A DNA stretch of 64,000 nt from Cylindrospermopsis curvispora GIHE-G1 (GTDB taxonomy: Bacteria > Cyanobacteriota > Cyanobacteriia > Cyanobacteriales > Nostocaceae). Positions 39,297-49,116 of the stretch are shown piece after piece (within the stretch, counting starts at the first letter, position 1; every line of letters begins with the position of its first letter). The DNA is taken from positions 3,209,501 to 3,273,500 of the forward strand of contig NZ_CP060822.1 in the NCBI RefSeq assembly GCF_014489415.1. The letters are read 5' to 3'. Under the pieces are notes generated by a model. It saw only the letters and a program-made list of their open reading frames with translations. It did no database searches and was not told where the DNA came from. A program made the position numbers and the translations under genes.

Positions 39297-40007
39297 ATGG
39301 CTAGAACTATTCTCTCTTTACACCTATCCTTATTTGCTTTATTGATTGGTAACTCAATCGCTTTTGGACAAACTGGCGTAGTTGTTCCCACCGTACCCTC
39401 AGACTCAACCACTCCATCTAATCCCCCATCCAGCACACCCACCCAAATACCCACTCCCAACAACCCTAGCACCAATAGGTTCAGTTGTCAGTATTATGAT
39501 GGTAAATATACTGTTATGTATCAACCCCAAAGTCAACCAGGGCGATTTTTTACCTGGGCTATACCCCAGTCCTTGGGTGGTGGTTGGAACCCGCAAAACC
39601 GCTGTCAGGCGATCGCCAGTCGTCTAGAATTATATCGTCCTGATGGTTTGCAAGAGTTGCAAATTGCCAGACAAAATAATGAGAATATTATCTGTGTTAC
39701 CACTGAAGCTGTTTCTACCTGTCGCATAGTTTTAACAGTACCACGAAGCAAGGATCCCTATGCTGTCCGCAGCAGCATTTTTAGTAACCTAACTGCTGCA
39801 GACCAGGGACAGCAGACTATTGGTGTGAACACTTATACCAACTCTCCTAGAAGATCGGGTAATAATCCCCATTTCCGGGGGGGAATTAACTTAAAACCCT
39901 TTTTGTCCATGGAAGATGGTGGAACAGGTACTAATCTCAATAATGGATTATTAATTCCCAGTCGGACTCCAGGAAAAACCATTTTAAATCCACGCCTATT
40001 TCGATAA
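39297..40007 (+). CDS. COP23 domain-containing exported protein
   Basis: The 236-residue protein has a signal peptide (RTILSLHLSLFALLIGNSIAFG), a Pro/Ser/Thr linker (PSNPPSSTPTQIPTPNNP) and a domain like cyanobacterial COP23, the circadian oscillating protein: FSCQYYDGKYTVMYQP, FFTWAIPQSLGGGWNP, RCQAIASRLELYRPDGL and ENIICVTTE. Paired Cys suggest disulfides. It is divergent from the CAP gene and convergent with the regulator gene, 14 bp away. Confidence 0.85.
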   Translation: MARTILSLHLSLFALLIGNSIAFGQTGVVVPTVPSDSTTPSNPPSSTPTQIPTPNNPSTNRFSCQYYDGKYTVMYQPQSQPGRFFTWAIPQSLGGGWNPQNRCQAIASRLELYRPDGLQELQIARQNNENIICVTTEAVSTCRIVLTVPRSKDPYAVRSSIFSNLTAADQGQQTIGVNTYTNSPRRSGNNPHFRGGINLKPFLSMEDGGTGTNLNNGLLIPSRTPGKTILNPRLFR

Positions 40008-40021
40008 CCACTAGATTGTGA

Positions 40022-40399
40022 TTAACTGTCCCACACCAAAATTTCCCGCACTTGTTTCCAAATGATTATGGGATTAAAGGGTTTACTGATTACCCCCGCC
40101 ACACCCATATTGCTAAAACGTTTCTTGTCCAAAGATGATGTTTTAGCAGTTAGTAAAATTACTGGTATGGATTTAGTCAATGGGTCAGACTGTAACTGAT
40201 CCCACACTTGAAAACCATCCGTATCAGGCATTGTTATGTCCAATAATATAGCATCTGGCAATTGGGATCTAGCCTTTTCTAAGGCCTCCTGCGCGGTAGC
40301 AGCTAAACTAGTCCGCCAACCGGCAAATTTTTCTAAAGAAATACGGACAACTGCACGAATGTCTTGCTCATCATCCACAATCAAAATATGTTTAGCCAT
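40022..40399 (-). CDS. Single-domain response regulator (CheY/Spo0F-like)
   Basis: The 125-residue protein is only a receiver domain: KHILIVDDEQDIRAVVRISL, phospho-acceptor in AILLDITMPDTDGFQVW, VILLTAKTS and Lys in GVISKPFNP. There is no output domain. The ATG at 40399 starts the domain. An open frame extending upstream is only the duplicated kinase-end sequence. It is the last gene of an apparent operon behind three tandem histidine kinases and likely takes their phosphoryl group. Confidence 0.93.
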   Translation of the reverse strand: MAKHILIVDDEQDIRAVVRISLEKFAGWRTSLAATAQEALEKARSQLPDAILLDITMPDTDGFQVWDQLQSDPLTKSIPVILLTAKTSSLDKKRFSNMGVAGVISKPFNPIIIWKQVREILVWDS

Positions 40400-40430
40400 G
40401 ATCCGACTAGTTGCTACACAAAAGGTTCTC

Positions 40431-40472
40431 TTATGTCTTGGGTTTATCCATGGTAGCCTAAAAAAACTACTA
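40431..40472. repeat. Kinase-array linker repeat, copy A
   Basis: This ~42-bp copy spans the end of kinase gene 1 and the leader of the receiver gene. It contains CCATGGTAGCC and shares with copies B (43316), C (46177) and D (49071) the pattern TAGT-TTTT-G-CTACCAT-GA-AA-C-AAGA-A (minus-strand reading). Confidence 0.75.
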
Positions 40473-43274
40473 TAGTGGCAGTGTGAAATAAAAAGTGCTA
40501 CCACTACCCAATATGCTCTCAACCCAAATTCTCCCCTGGTGTTTTTGCACAATATTTTTACAAATAGCTAATCCTAAACCTGTACCACCCTTTTGACGAG
40601 AATCAGAAACATCCACCTGTTCAAATCGCTCAAAAATAGTCTCTAACTTATCTGGAGGAATACCTTTACCGTAATCTTTTACCGCAACAATAATCTCTTT
40701 ATCACCCATTGTGGCATATATCTCTACTTTAGTACCAGCATGGGAAAACTTTACGCTATTGCTCAATAGGTTAGTCAGGACTTGAATAATTGTTTCCTCG
40801 TCAGCTAGAATTTCTGTGTTGGGTACATCGAGTGCGCTGTAGGATATTTTTATGCTTTTTTGTTGCGCTATTAGTCGCACTGTTTCCATTGCTTGTTTTA
40901 CCATGATATTAATATCACAAAGCTCCAGGTTTAGTCTCATTTTCCCCGAATCCAACATTTCTAAATTCAAAATATTATTGACAAGACATAACAGTCTTTC
41001 ACTATTACTAACAGCGATTTTTAGCATCTGTTCTGCTTCCTGTGGTTCATCAACTAAAATTCCTGTTGCCAAAATCTCCAAAGCACCTTTAATAGCTGTT
41101 AAAGGCGTGCGTACTTCATGGCTAACTACAGAGACAAATTCATTTTTTAATTGCTCAACTTCGTGTCGTTCACTAATATCCTGAATTTGCCAAATAAAAT
41201 GCAGGGGGTTTCTGTTAATATCAAATAATAATGAAACATTCAGCAACACCCAAATAATTTTTCCTGATTTATGTAAACAGGATTTTTCCACTTGATAGTT
41301 ACTTATTTGACCAGAGAGAAATTGGTGTGCCAAATCAAAATCTTTTGGTAACTCCTCACCTGTAATAAGTTCTGTCACATTTTTAGTGAGTAAATCTCGA
41401 GAATCATAACCCAACATTTGACATAAGGCTCTATTCACACTGATGAAATATCCATTTAGTGAGACTAAAGCCATACCACTGCCAACATTTTCAAAAGCAG
41501 TGCGAAATCTTTCTTCACTTTGTCTTAAATTTTCCTCAGCTTTTTTGCGATCAGTAATATCTTTAATGATAGAAATCACACAGTTCTTGGTATCTATTAC
41601 AATACTTTCACAAGATACTAAAGACGTTTTTACTTCCCCAGATTTTGTCAGCCAATCAAATTCTAAATTCCGGACATATCCTTGATTTTTCAGTTGCTCC
41701 TTGAGTAATAATCCCTGTTCAGGATTAGATATCAAGGATAAATTATCAAAACTGTAGCCAATCAATTCTACTTCCGAATAACCAGTGAAATTTAAGAAAC
41801 TAGCATTCACATCTAACAATACACATCCCTGTATATTTTGGTTTATAATTTGATGAATTAAAATTGGGTCAGGAGAGCTATGAAATATCTTCTCAAACTT
41901 ATCCTGGGATTCCTTTAAAGCAGTTTTAATTCGTGTAAATGATAGTGCCAAATCTTCAGCCATAGATTGAAAAGAGTCACCTAGCTGACCTATTTCATCA
42001 CGCCGGTTGAGGATTGATTTTAACTTTAAATCCCAGTCTAAATCTAAACTATCAAACCTATGTTCACTTAGTTTTTTAGCCGCAGTATGCAAATCCCTAA
42101 TCGGTTGTATTATCCAATGATCTAAAACCATACTCAATCCCACAAATATGAGTAGTGTAATTGCTGAAAAAATTAAGGTTATATTTAAATTAGTATGAAT
42201 CTTATCCAGAAAATCAGATTCTGGCAAAACAGCTACAATTAACCAATCCAACCCATATTGATCCTGATAGGGGTAAATATGAGAAAAATACCTTTGGTTA
42301 CTACTACCATTAAACTCAAAACTAGTCGCTTCCCGAATTTTATGCAAGTTTCCCCATCGCTGAAATAATACTTTTGCTGTTTTGGAAATTATTGGGTTAC
42401 TACTTTTTGTGACAGATAACCGTATTAATTTTTTGTTTTTACCAGTTTTTTTATCTTTAACAATTTCTATAAAAGGTTTTTCATTGGTGGAAGTGGCGAT
42501 TATATCTCCCGACCTCTCTATAATGAACAACTTTCCTGATGGTGAGAACTGCAATTTTTGCAAGTATAAACCAATATGGTCTAAAATTAAATCACAACCA
42601 ACAACGCCAATAAATTTATTATGGCGATAAACAGGACTAACAGCAGAAATCTTTGCCGTAGGAATATAAAGATAGGTATCTACCGAAGTCCATGTTTGTC
42701 GTTTTTGATTTTGAGCGGTTTTAAACCACAAAAGGTTTATATATGACGAAGTTTTAGTTTGTTCAGGGATAATTTTGACATATTTTCCCTGTTGATCTAA
42801 AATGTAGAAGCGTCGTTGACCACCATAGGATGGGTGTAAACCACCCCCCAAGTAAGAATTGGCTGGTGAAATTATGCCCATTTTGTCTAATGATGCAAAC
42901 ATATATGTACCATTAACACCACCGAAGTAAATGGCAGTTGGCTCTTTATTTACTTTAAGTTGATTAAAAAAGTATAATCTCAATGCTTCCCAATTATCGG
43001 GGTTAAGATAGGAGTTTTTAATCCCATCACGATTTATTCCTACTATTATTTGTGGTGTTTCTAAATGTGTCCTGAGATGATCCTCAATCCGCTTTGTTGT
43101 GGACATCATTAATTTATTGGTCAAGTCATTTACTGATTTTTCCCCAGTATGATAGAATATATAAGTAACTATTCCCGCACAAGTGATAGTTGGTATTAAG
43201 TAAAGTATACTAAGTAATGTTTTGAGGGGGATTTTTCCGAAAATATGGTTTAATGTTGTTGTGTACTTATTCAT
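40470..43274 (-). CDS. Cache-HAMP-PAS-PAS sensor histidine kinase 1 of 3
   Basis: This 934-residue membrane kinase has an N-terminal TM (LLSILYLIPTITCAGIVTYI), an extracytoplasmic dCache-like sensor (about residues 35-340), a second TM (IFSAITLLIFVGLSMVLDHW), HAMP (~360-425), two PAS domains (~450-565, ~575-700), HisKA with His-719 in SVVSHEVRTPLTAIKGALEI, and HATPase_c (NLLSNSVKFS; KDYGKGIPP; GGTGLGLAI). The ATG at 43274 (MNKYTTTLNHIF) precedes TM1. Kinases 2 and 3 follow the same plan. Its sensor is the most diverged of the three. Confidence 0.93.
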   Translation of the reverse strand: MNKYTTTLNHIFGKIPLKTLLSILYLIPTITCAGIVTYIFYHTGEKSVNDLTNKLMMSTTKRIEDHLRTHLETPQIIVGINRDGIKNSYLNPDNWEALRLYFFNQLKVNKEPTAIYFGGVNGTYMFASLDKMGIISPANSYLGGGLHPSYGGQRRFYILDQQGKYVKIIPEQTKTSSYINLLWFKTAQNQKRQTWTSVDTYLYIPTAKISAVSPVYRHNKFIGVVGCDLILDHIGLYLQKLQFSPSGKLFIIERSGDIIATSTNEKPFIEIVKDKKTGKNKKLIRLSVTKSSNPIISKTAKVLFQRWGNLHKIREATSFEFNGSSNQRYFSHIYPYQDQYGLDWLIVAVLPESDFLDKIHTNLNITLIFSAITLLIFVGLSMVLDHWIIQPIRDLHTAAKKLSEHRFDSLDLDWDLKLKSILNRRDEIGQLGDSFQSMAEDLALSFTRIKTALKESQDKFEKIFHSSPDPILIHQIINQNIQGCVLLDVNASFLNFTGYSEVELIGYSFDNLSLISNPEQGLLLKEQLKNQGYVRNLEFDWLTKSGEVKTSLVSCESIVIDTKNCVISIIKDITDRKKAEENLRQSEERFRTAFENVGSGMALVSLNGYFISVNRALCQMLGYDSRDLLTKNVTELITGEELPKDFDLAHQFLSGQISNYQVEKSCLHKSGKIIWVLLNVSLLFDINRNPLHFIWQIQDISERHEVEQLKNEFVSVVSHEVRTPLTAIKGALEILATGILVDEPQEAEQMLKIAVSNSERLLCLVNNILNLEMLDSGKMRLNLELCDINIMVKQAMETVRLIAQQKSIKISYSALDVPNTEILADEETIIQVLTNLLSNSVKFSHAGTKVEIYATMGDKEIIVAVKDYGKGIPPDKLETIFERFEQVDVSDSRQKGGTGLGLAICKNIVQKHQGRIWVESILGSGSTFYFTLPL

Positions 43275-43315
43275 ATAATGAGTCCGACAAATTACCTGCA
43301 AAATAAACAGTTCTG

Positions 43316-43356
43316 TTATATCTTGAGTTCCTCCATGGTAGTCCAAAAAACTATTA
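43316..43356. repeat. Kinase-array linker repeat, copy B
   Basis: A 41-bp copy in the 79-bp gap between kinases 2 and 1. It differs from copy C by one base within the repeat. Confidence 0.8.
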
Positions 43357-46140
43357 CAGTGGTAGTGTGAAATAAAAAGTGCTACCACTACCCAATATGC
43401 TCTCAACCCAAATTTTCCCCTGGTGTTTTTGCACAATATTTTTACAAATAGCTAATCCTAAACCTGTACCACCCTTTTGACGAGAATCAGAAACATCCAC
43501 CTGTTCAAATCGCTCAAAAATAGTCTCTAACTTATCTGGAGGAATACCTTTACCGTAATCTTTTACCGCAACAATAATCTCTTTATCGCCCATTGTGGCG
43601 TATATCTCTACTTTAGTACCAGCATGGGAAAACTTTACGCTATTGCCCAATAGGTTGGTCAGGACTTGAATAATTGTTTCCTCGTCAGCTAGAATTTCTG
43701 TATTGAGTACATCGAGTGCGCTGTAGGAAATTTCCATGCTTTTTTGTTGCGCTATTGGTCGCACTGTTTCCATTGCTTGTTTTACCATGATATTAATATC
43801 ACAAACCTTCAGGTTTAGTCTCATTTTCCCTGAATCCAGCATTTCTAAATTCAAAATATTATTGACAAGACGTAACAGTCTTTCACTATTACTAACAGCG
43901 ATTTTTAACATCTGTTCTGCTTCCTGCGGTTCATCAACTAAAATTCCTGCTGCCAAAATCTCCAAAGCACCTTTAATAGCTGTTAAAGGTGTGCGTACTT
44001 CATGGCTAACTACAGAGACAAATTCATTTTTTAATTGCTCAACTTCGTGTCGTTCACTAATATCCTGAATCTGCCAAATAAAATGCAGGGGGTTCCCATC
44101 GACATCACATAATAATGAAACATTGAGCAATACCCAAATAATTTTTCCTGATTTATGTAAACAGGATTTTTCCACTTGATAACTTATTTGACCAGAGAGA
44201 AACTGGTGTGCCAAATCAAAATCTTTTGGTAAATCCTCACCTGTAATAATGTCTGTCAACTTTTTAGTGAGTAAATCTTGAGAATCATAACCCAACATTT
44301 GACATAAGGCTCTATTCACCCTGATGAAATATCCATTTAGTGAGACTAAAGCCATACCACTGCCAGCATTTTCAAAAGCAGTGCGAAATCTTTCTTCACT
44401 TTGTCTTAAATTTTCCTCAGCTTTTTTGCGATCAGTAATATCTTTACAAACGGAAATCACGCAATCTCTACCACTGATTAAAATCCTTTCGGAAGATACC
44501 AAAGAGGTTTTTACTTTCCCAGATTTTGTCACCCAATCAAATTCTAAATTGTGGATGTATCCTTGATTTTCTAGTTTTTGTCTGACCAACGACACCTTCT
44601 CTGAATCACATGGTAGACATAGACCTTCAACAGGATGATTAATTACTTCCATTTCTGAATAACCCGTTAAATGTAAGAAGCTCGGATTGACATCCAAGAA
44701 TATATTCTGCACCCTATCGGTAATAACAATTGGGTCAGGGGAGCTGCGAAATATTTTAGTGAACTTATCTTCGGATTCCTGTAAAGCATTTTGAATTCGT
44801 GTGAATGATAGTGCCAACTCCCCAGCCATAGCTTGGAAATATTCACCTAGCTGACCTACTTCATCACGACGGTTTAGGATTGATTTTAACTTTAAATCCA
44901 AGTCTAAATCTAAACTATGAAATCTATCTCTACTTAGTTTTTTAGCAGCAGTATTCAAATCTTTAATCGGTTGTATTATCCAATGGGCTAAAACTATACT
45001 CAATCCTGCAAATATAAATAGTGTAATTGCTGAAAAAATAGAGGTTCTATGGAAATTAGTATGAATCTTATCCAGAAAATCAGATTCTGGCAAAACAGCT
45101 ACAATTAACCAATCCAACCCATATTCATCCTGATAGGGGTAAATATAAGAAAAATACCTTTGGTTATTACTATCATTAAACTCAAAACTAGTCGCTTCCC
45201 GAATTTTATGCAGGTCTCCCCAACGCTGAAATAATACTTTTGCTGTTTTAGAGATTATTGGGTTACTACTTTTTATAGCAGATAAACGTATTAATTTTAT
45301 GTTTTTACCAGTTTTGTTATCTTTAAAAATTCCTACAAAAGGTTTTTCATTGGTGGAAGTAGCGATTATATCTCCTGATCTCTCTATAATAAACAACTTT
45401 CCTGATGGTGAGAACTGGAATTTTTGCAAGTATAAACCAATATGGTCTAAAATTAAATCACAACCAATAACCCCAATAAATTTTTTATTAAGATAAACAG
45501 GACTAACAGCGGAAATGCTAGCTGTGGGAATATAGAGATAGGGGTATACTGATGTCCATGTTTGTTTATTTTGATCTTGAGCAGTTTTGAACCATGGGAG
45601 GTTAATAGGTGTATAGGGTTTACTTTGCTCAGGGATAATTTTGACATATTTTCCCTGTTCATCCACAATATAAAGCCGTCGTTGACCAGGATGGGATGGG
45701 TGCGTACCACCGCTCACGTAAGAGTTTTTGGGTGAAATTATTCCCATTTTGTCTTGTGCTACAACTATATATGTACCATTAATACCACCAAAATCAATGG
45801 TTACTGGAGTCTTATATATTTTAAGTTGACTGAAAAAGTATAATCTCAATGATTCCCAGTTTTCCGGGTCAAGATAGGAGTTTTCTATTCCCTGACGATT
45901 TATAGCTACTATTCTTTGTGGTATCCGTAAATATGTATTGAGATGATCTTTAACCCCTTCTGTTGTGGACATCATTAATTTATTGGTCAACTCATTTATT
46001 GATTTTTCTCCAGTATGATAGGATATATAACTAATTATTCCCACACAAGTGATAATTGGTATTAAGTAAAGTATACTAAGTAATGTTTTGAGGGGGATTT
46101 TTCCGAAAATATGGTTTAATGTTGTTGTGTACTTATTCAT
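43354..46140 (-). CDS. Cache-HAMP-PAS-PAS sensor histidine kinase 2 of 3
   Basis: This 928-residue kinase has the same domain order as its neighbours, with phospho-acceptor His-713 in SVVSHEVRTP. The N terminus (MNKYTTTLNHIFGKIPLKTL) is like kinase 1 and the Cache domain (YPYLYIPTASISAVSPVY) is like kinase 3. The first PAS domain is its own type (SSPDPIVITDRVQNIFLDV). One codon is missing (SGQISYQVEK versus SGQISNYQVEK in the others). The last ~350 residues are nearly identical to the other two, consistent with gene conversion. Confidence 0.93.
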   Translation of the reverse strand: MNKYTTTLNHIFGKIPLKTLLSILYLIPIITCVGIISYISYHTGEKSINELTNKLMMSTTEGVKDHLNTYLRIPQRIVAINRQGIENSYLDPENWESLRLYFFSQLKIYKTPVTIDFGGINGTYIVVAQDKMGIISPKNSYVSGGTHPSHPGQRRLYIVDEQGKYVKIIPEQSKPYTPINLPWFKTAQDQNKQTWTSVYPYLYIPTASISAVSPVYLNKKFIGVIGCDLILDHIGLYLQKFQFSPSGKLFIIERSGDIIATSTNEKPFVGIFKDNKTGKNIKLIRLSAIKSSNPIISKTAKVLFQRWGDLHKIREATSFEFNDSNNQRYFSYIYPYQDEYGLDWLIVAVLPESDFLDKIHTNFHRTSIFSAITLFIFAGLSIVLAHWIIQPIKDLNTAAKKLSRDRFHSLDLDLDLKLKSILNRRDEVGQLGEYFQAMAGELALSFTRIQNALQESEDKFTKIFRSSPDPIVITDRVQNIFLDVNPSFLHLTGYSEMEVINHPVEGLCLPCDSEKVSLVRQKLENQGYIHNLEFDWVTKSGKVKTSLVSSERILISGRDCVISVCKDITDRKKAEENLRQSEERFRTAFENAGSGMALVSLNGYFIRVNRALCQMLGYDSQDLLTKKLTDIITGEDLPKDFDLAHQFLSGQISYQVEKSCLHKSGKIIWVLLNVSLLCDVDGNPLHFIWQIQDISERHEVEQLKNEFVSVVSHEVRTPLTAIKGALEILAAGILVDEPQEAEQMLKIAVSNSERLLRLVNNILNLEMLDSGKMRLNLKVCDINIMVKQAMETVRPIAQQKSMEISYSALDVLNTEILADEETIIQVLTNLLGNSVKFSHAGTKVEIYATMGDKEIIVAVKDYGKGIPPDKLETIFERFEQVDVSDSRQKGGTGLGLAICKNIVQKHQGKIWVESILGSGSTFYFTLPL

Positions 46141-46176
46141 ATAATGAGTCCGACAAGTTACCTGCAAACAGTTCCG

Positions 46177-46217
46177 TTATATCTTTAGTTCCTCCATGGT
46201 AGTCCAAAAAACTATTA
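46177..46217. repeat. Kinase-array linker repeat, copy C
   Basis: A 41-bp copy in the 74-bp gap between kinases 3 and 2, overlapping the kinase 3 stop codon. Confidence 0.8.
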
Positions 46218-49028
46218 CAGTGGTAGTGTGAAATAAAAAGTGCTACCACTACCCAATATGCTCTCAACCCAAATTTTTCCCTGGTGTTTTTGCACAATAT
46301 TTTTACAAATAGCTAATCCTAAACCTGTACCACCCTTTTGACGGGAATCAGAAACATCCACCTGTTCAAATCGCTCAAAAATAGTCTCTAACTTATCTGG
46401 AGGAATACCTTTACCGTAATCTTTTACCGCAACAATAATCTCTTTATCGCCCATTGTGGCATATATCTCTACTTTAGTACCAGCATGGGAAAACTTTACG
46501 CTATTGCTCAATAGGTTAGTCAGGACTTGAATAATTGTTTCCTCGTCAGCTAGAATTTCTGTGTTGGGTACATCGAGTGCGCTGTAGGATATTTCTATGC
46601 TTTTTTGTTGCGCTATTGGTCGCACTGTTTCCATTGCTTGTTTTACCATGACATTAATGTCACAAACCTTCAGGTTTAGTCTCATTTTCCCCGAATCCAA
46701 CATTTCTAAATTCAAAATATTATTGACAAGACATAACAGTCTTTCACTATTACTAACAGCGATTTTTAGCATCTGTTCTGCTTCCTGTGGTTCATCAACT
46801 AAAATTCCTGTTGCCAAAATCTCCAAAGCACCTTTAATAGCTGTTAAAGGCGTGCGTACTTCATGGCTAACTACAGAGACAAATTCATTTTTTAATTGTT
46901 CAACTTCGTGTCGTTCACTAATATCCTGAATCTGCCAAATAAAATGCAGGGGGTTCCCATCGACATCACATAATAATGAAACATTGAGCAATACCCAAAT
47001 AATTTTTCCTGATTTATGTAAACAGGATTTTTCCACTTGATAGTTACTTATTTGACCAGAGAGAAATTGGTGTGCCAAATCAAAATCTTTTGGTAACTCC
47101 TCACCTGTAATAAGTTCTGTCACATTTTTAGTGAGTAAATCTTGAGAATCATAACCCAACATTTGACATAAGGCTCTATTCACCCTGATGAAATATCCAT
47201 TTAGTGAGACTAAAGCCATACCACTGCCAGCATTTTCAAAAGCAGTGCGAAATCTTTCTTCACTTTGTCTTAAATTTTCCTCAGCTTTTTTGCGATCAGT
47301 AATATCTTTAATGATAGAAATCACACAGTTCTTGGTATCTATTACAATACTTTCACAAGATACTAAAGACGTTTTTACTTCCCCAGATTTTGTCAGCCAA
47401 TCAAATTCTAAATTCCGGACATATCCTTGATTTTTCAGTTGCTCCTTGAGTAATAATCCCTGTTCAGGATTAGATACCAAGGATAAATTATCAAAACTGT
47501 AGCCAATCAATTCTACTTCCGAATAACCAGTGAAATTTAAGAAACTAGCATTCACATCTAACAATACATATTCCTGTATATTTTGGTTTATAATTTGATG
47601 AATTAAAATTGGGTCAGGAGAGCTATGAAATATCTTCGCAAACTTATCCTGGGATTCCTTTAAAGCAGTTTTAATTCGTGCAAATGATAGTGCCAAATCT
47701 TCAGACATAGATTGAAAAGACTCACCTAGCTGACCTATTTCATCACGCCGGTTGAGGATTGATTTTAACTTTAAATCCCAGTCTAAATCTAAACTATCAA
47801 ACCTATCTTTACTTAGTTTTTTAGCAGCAGTATTCAAATCTTTAATCGGTTGTATTATCCAATGGGCTAAAACTATACTCAATCCCGCAAATATAAATAG
47901 TGTAATTGCTAAAAAAATAGAGGTTCTATGGAAATTAGCATGAATCTTATCCAGAAAATCAGATTCTGGCAAAACAGCTACGATTAACCAATCCAACCCA
48001 TATTCATCCTTATAGGGGTAAATATAAGAAAAATATCTTTGGTTATTACTATCATTAAACTCAAAACTAGTCGCTTCCCGAATTTTATGCAAGTCTCCCC
48101 AACGCTGAAATAATACTTTTGCTGTTTTGGAGATTATTGGGTTACTACTTTTTGTAGCAGCTAACCGTGTTAATTGTATATTTCTGGCTGTTTTGTTATT
48201 CTTAATAATTCTTGTAAAAGGTTTTTCATTAGTAGAAGTAGCGATTATATCTCCCGATCTTTCTATAATGAATAGCTTTCCTGATGGTGAAAACTGCAAT
48301 TTTTGCAAGTGTAAACTAATGTGAGTGAGAGCTAAATCACAACCTACAACGCCAATAAATTTATTATTACGATAAACAGGACTAACAGCGGAAATGCTAG
48401 CTGTGGGAATATAAAGATAGGGGTATACTGATGTCCATGTTTGTTTATTTTGATTTTGAGCAGTTTTAAACCACGGAAGATTAATGGGTGTATAGGGTTT
48501 AGTTTGTTCAGGGATAATTTTGACATATTTTCCCTGTTCATCCACAATATAAAGCCGTCGTTGACCAATATGGGATGGGTGCGTACCACCACCCAAGTAG
48601 GAATATTTGGGTGAAATTATTCCCATTTGGTCTTTACCTGTAACTATATATGTACCATTAATCCCACCGAAATAAATAGCTGCTGGAGTTTTATATACTT
48701 TAAGTTGACTGAAAAAGTATAATCTCAATGCTTCCCAGTTTTCCGAGTCAAGATAGGAGTTTTCTATTCCCTGACGATTTATAGCTACTATTCTTTGTGG
48801 TATTTGTAGATACTTATTGAGATGATCTTTAACCCGTTCTGTTGTCGATATCATTAACTGATTAGTCAACTCGTTTACTGATTCTTCCCCAGCACGATAG
48901 GATACATAGCTAACCACTCCCACATTAGTGATAATTGGTATTAAGTAAAATATACTCAGTAATATTTTTAGAGGAATTTTTCCGAAAATCTTGCTTATTG
49001 TTATTGTATCTTGGTATCTTGCATTCAT
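46215..49028 (-). CDS. Cache-HAMP-PAS-PAS sensor histidine kinase 3 of 3 (first in the operon)
   Basis: This 937-residue kinase begins MNARYQDTITISKIFGKIPL, unlike the MNKYTTTL start of copies 1 and 2, and has His-722 in SVVSHEVRTP. The Cache domain pairs with kinase 2, while the first PAS (SSPDPILIHQIINQNIQ) pairs with kinase 1. The sensor keeps LPWFKTAQ and the GCDL strand typical of Cache domains, but I do not see the full amino-acid-binding motif, so the ligand is unknown. It is the first gene of the minus-strand operon kinase 3, 2, 1, receiver. Confidence 0.93.
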   Translation of the reverse strand: MNARYQDTITISKIFGKIPLKILLSIFYLIPIITNVGVVSYVSYRAGEESVNELTNQLMISTTERVKDHLNKYLQIPQRIVAINRQGIENSYLDSENWEALRLYFFSQLKVYKTPAAIYFGGINGTYIVTGKDQMGIISPKYSYLGGGTHPSHIGQRRLYIVDEQGKYVKIIPEQTKPYTPINLPWFKTAQNQNKQTWTSVYPYLYIPTASISAVSPVYRNNKFIGVVGCDLALTHISLHLQKLQFSPSGKLFIIERSGDIIATSTNEKPFTRIIKNNKTARNIQLTRLAATKSSNPIISKTAKVLFQRWGDLHKIREATSFEFNDSNNQRYFSYIYPYKDEYGLDWLIVAVLPESDFLDKIHANFHRTSIFLAITLFIFAGLSIVLAHWIIQPIKDLNTAAKKLSKDRFDSLDLDWDLKLKSILNRRDEIGQLGESFQSMSEDLALSFARIKTALKESQDKFAKIFHSSPDPILIHQIINQNIQEYVLLDVNASFLNFTGYSEVELIGYSFDNLSLVSNPEQGLLLKEQLKNQGYVRNLEFDWLTKSGEVKTSLVSCESIVIDTKNCVISIIKDITDRKKAEENLRQSEERFRTAFENAGSGMALVSLNGYFIRVNRALCQMLGYDSQDLLTKNVTELITGEELPKDFDLAHQFLSGQISNYQVEKSCLHKSGKIIWVLLNVSLLCDVDGNPLHFIWQIQDISERHEVEQLKNEFVSVVSHEVRTPLTAIKGALEILATGILVDEPQEAEQMLKIAVSNSERLLCLVNNILNLEMLDSGKMRLNLKVCDINVMVKQAMETVRPIAQQKSIEISYSALDVPNTEILADEETIIQVLTNLLSNSVKFSHAGTKVEIYATMGDKEIIVAVKDYGKGIPPDKLETIFERFEQVDVSDSRQKGGTGLGLAICKNIVQKHQGKIWVESILGSGSTFYFTLPL

Positions 49029-49070
49029 AGAGATAATCCGAAAAATTAGTCACGGAATGAACCAGCTTTT

Positions 49071-49111
49071 TTGTGTCTTGGATTCCTCTATGGTAGCCTG
49101 AAAGACTACTA
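49071..49111. repeat. Kinase-array linker repeat, copy D (outer end)
   Basis: A 41-bp copy upstream of kinase 3. On the minus strand TAGTAGT...GGCTACCAT...CCAAGACA agrees better with outer copy A than with inner copies B and C, marking the ancestral boundary of the duplicated unit. Confidence 0.7.
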
Positions 49112-49116
49112 TAGGA

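Noticed and set aside
40400-40552. N-terminal extension of the single-domain receiver
   Set aside because: The extra 51 codons are antisense-strand-adjacent DNA from the end of kinase 1 and the linker; the same sequence precedes kinase 1, so it is duplication, not protein.
43275-43436. 54-codon extension of kinase 1 upstream of MNKYTTTL
   Set aside because: It overlaps the end of kinase 2 in another frame and is created by the repeat junction; the start before TM1 is more sensible.
41000-48600. Many plus-strand open frames of 60-110 codons opposite the three kinases
   Set aside because: They recur in identical positions in all three repeats because the kinases are duplicated; they are reverse-strand shadows with poor start contexts.
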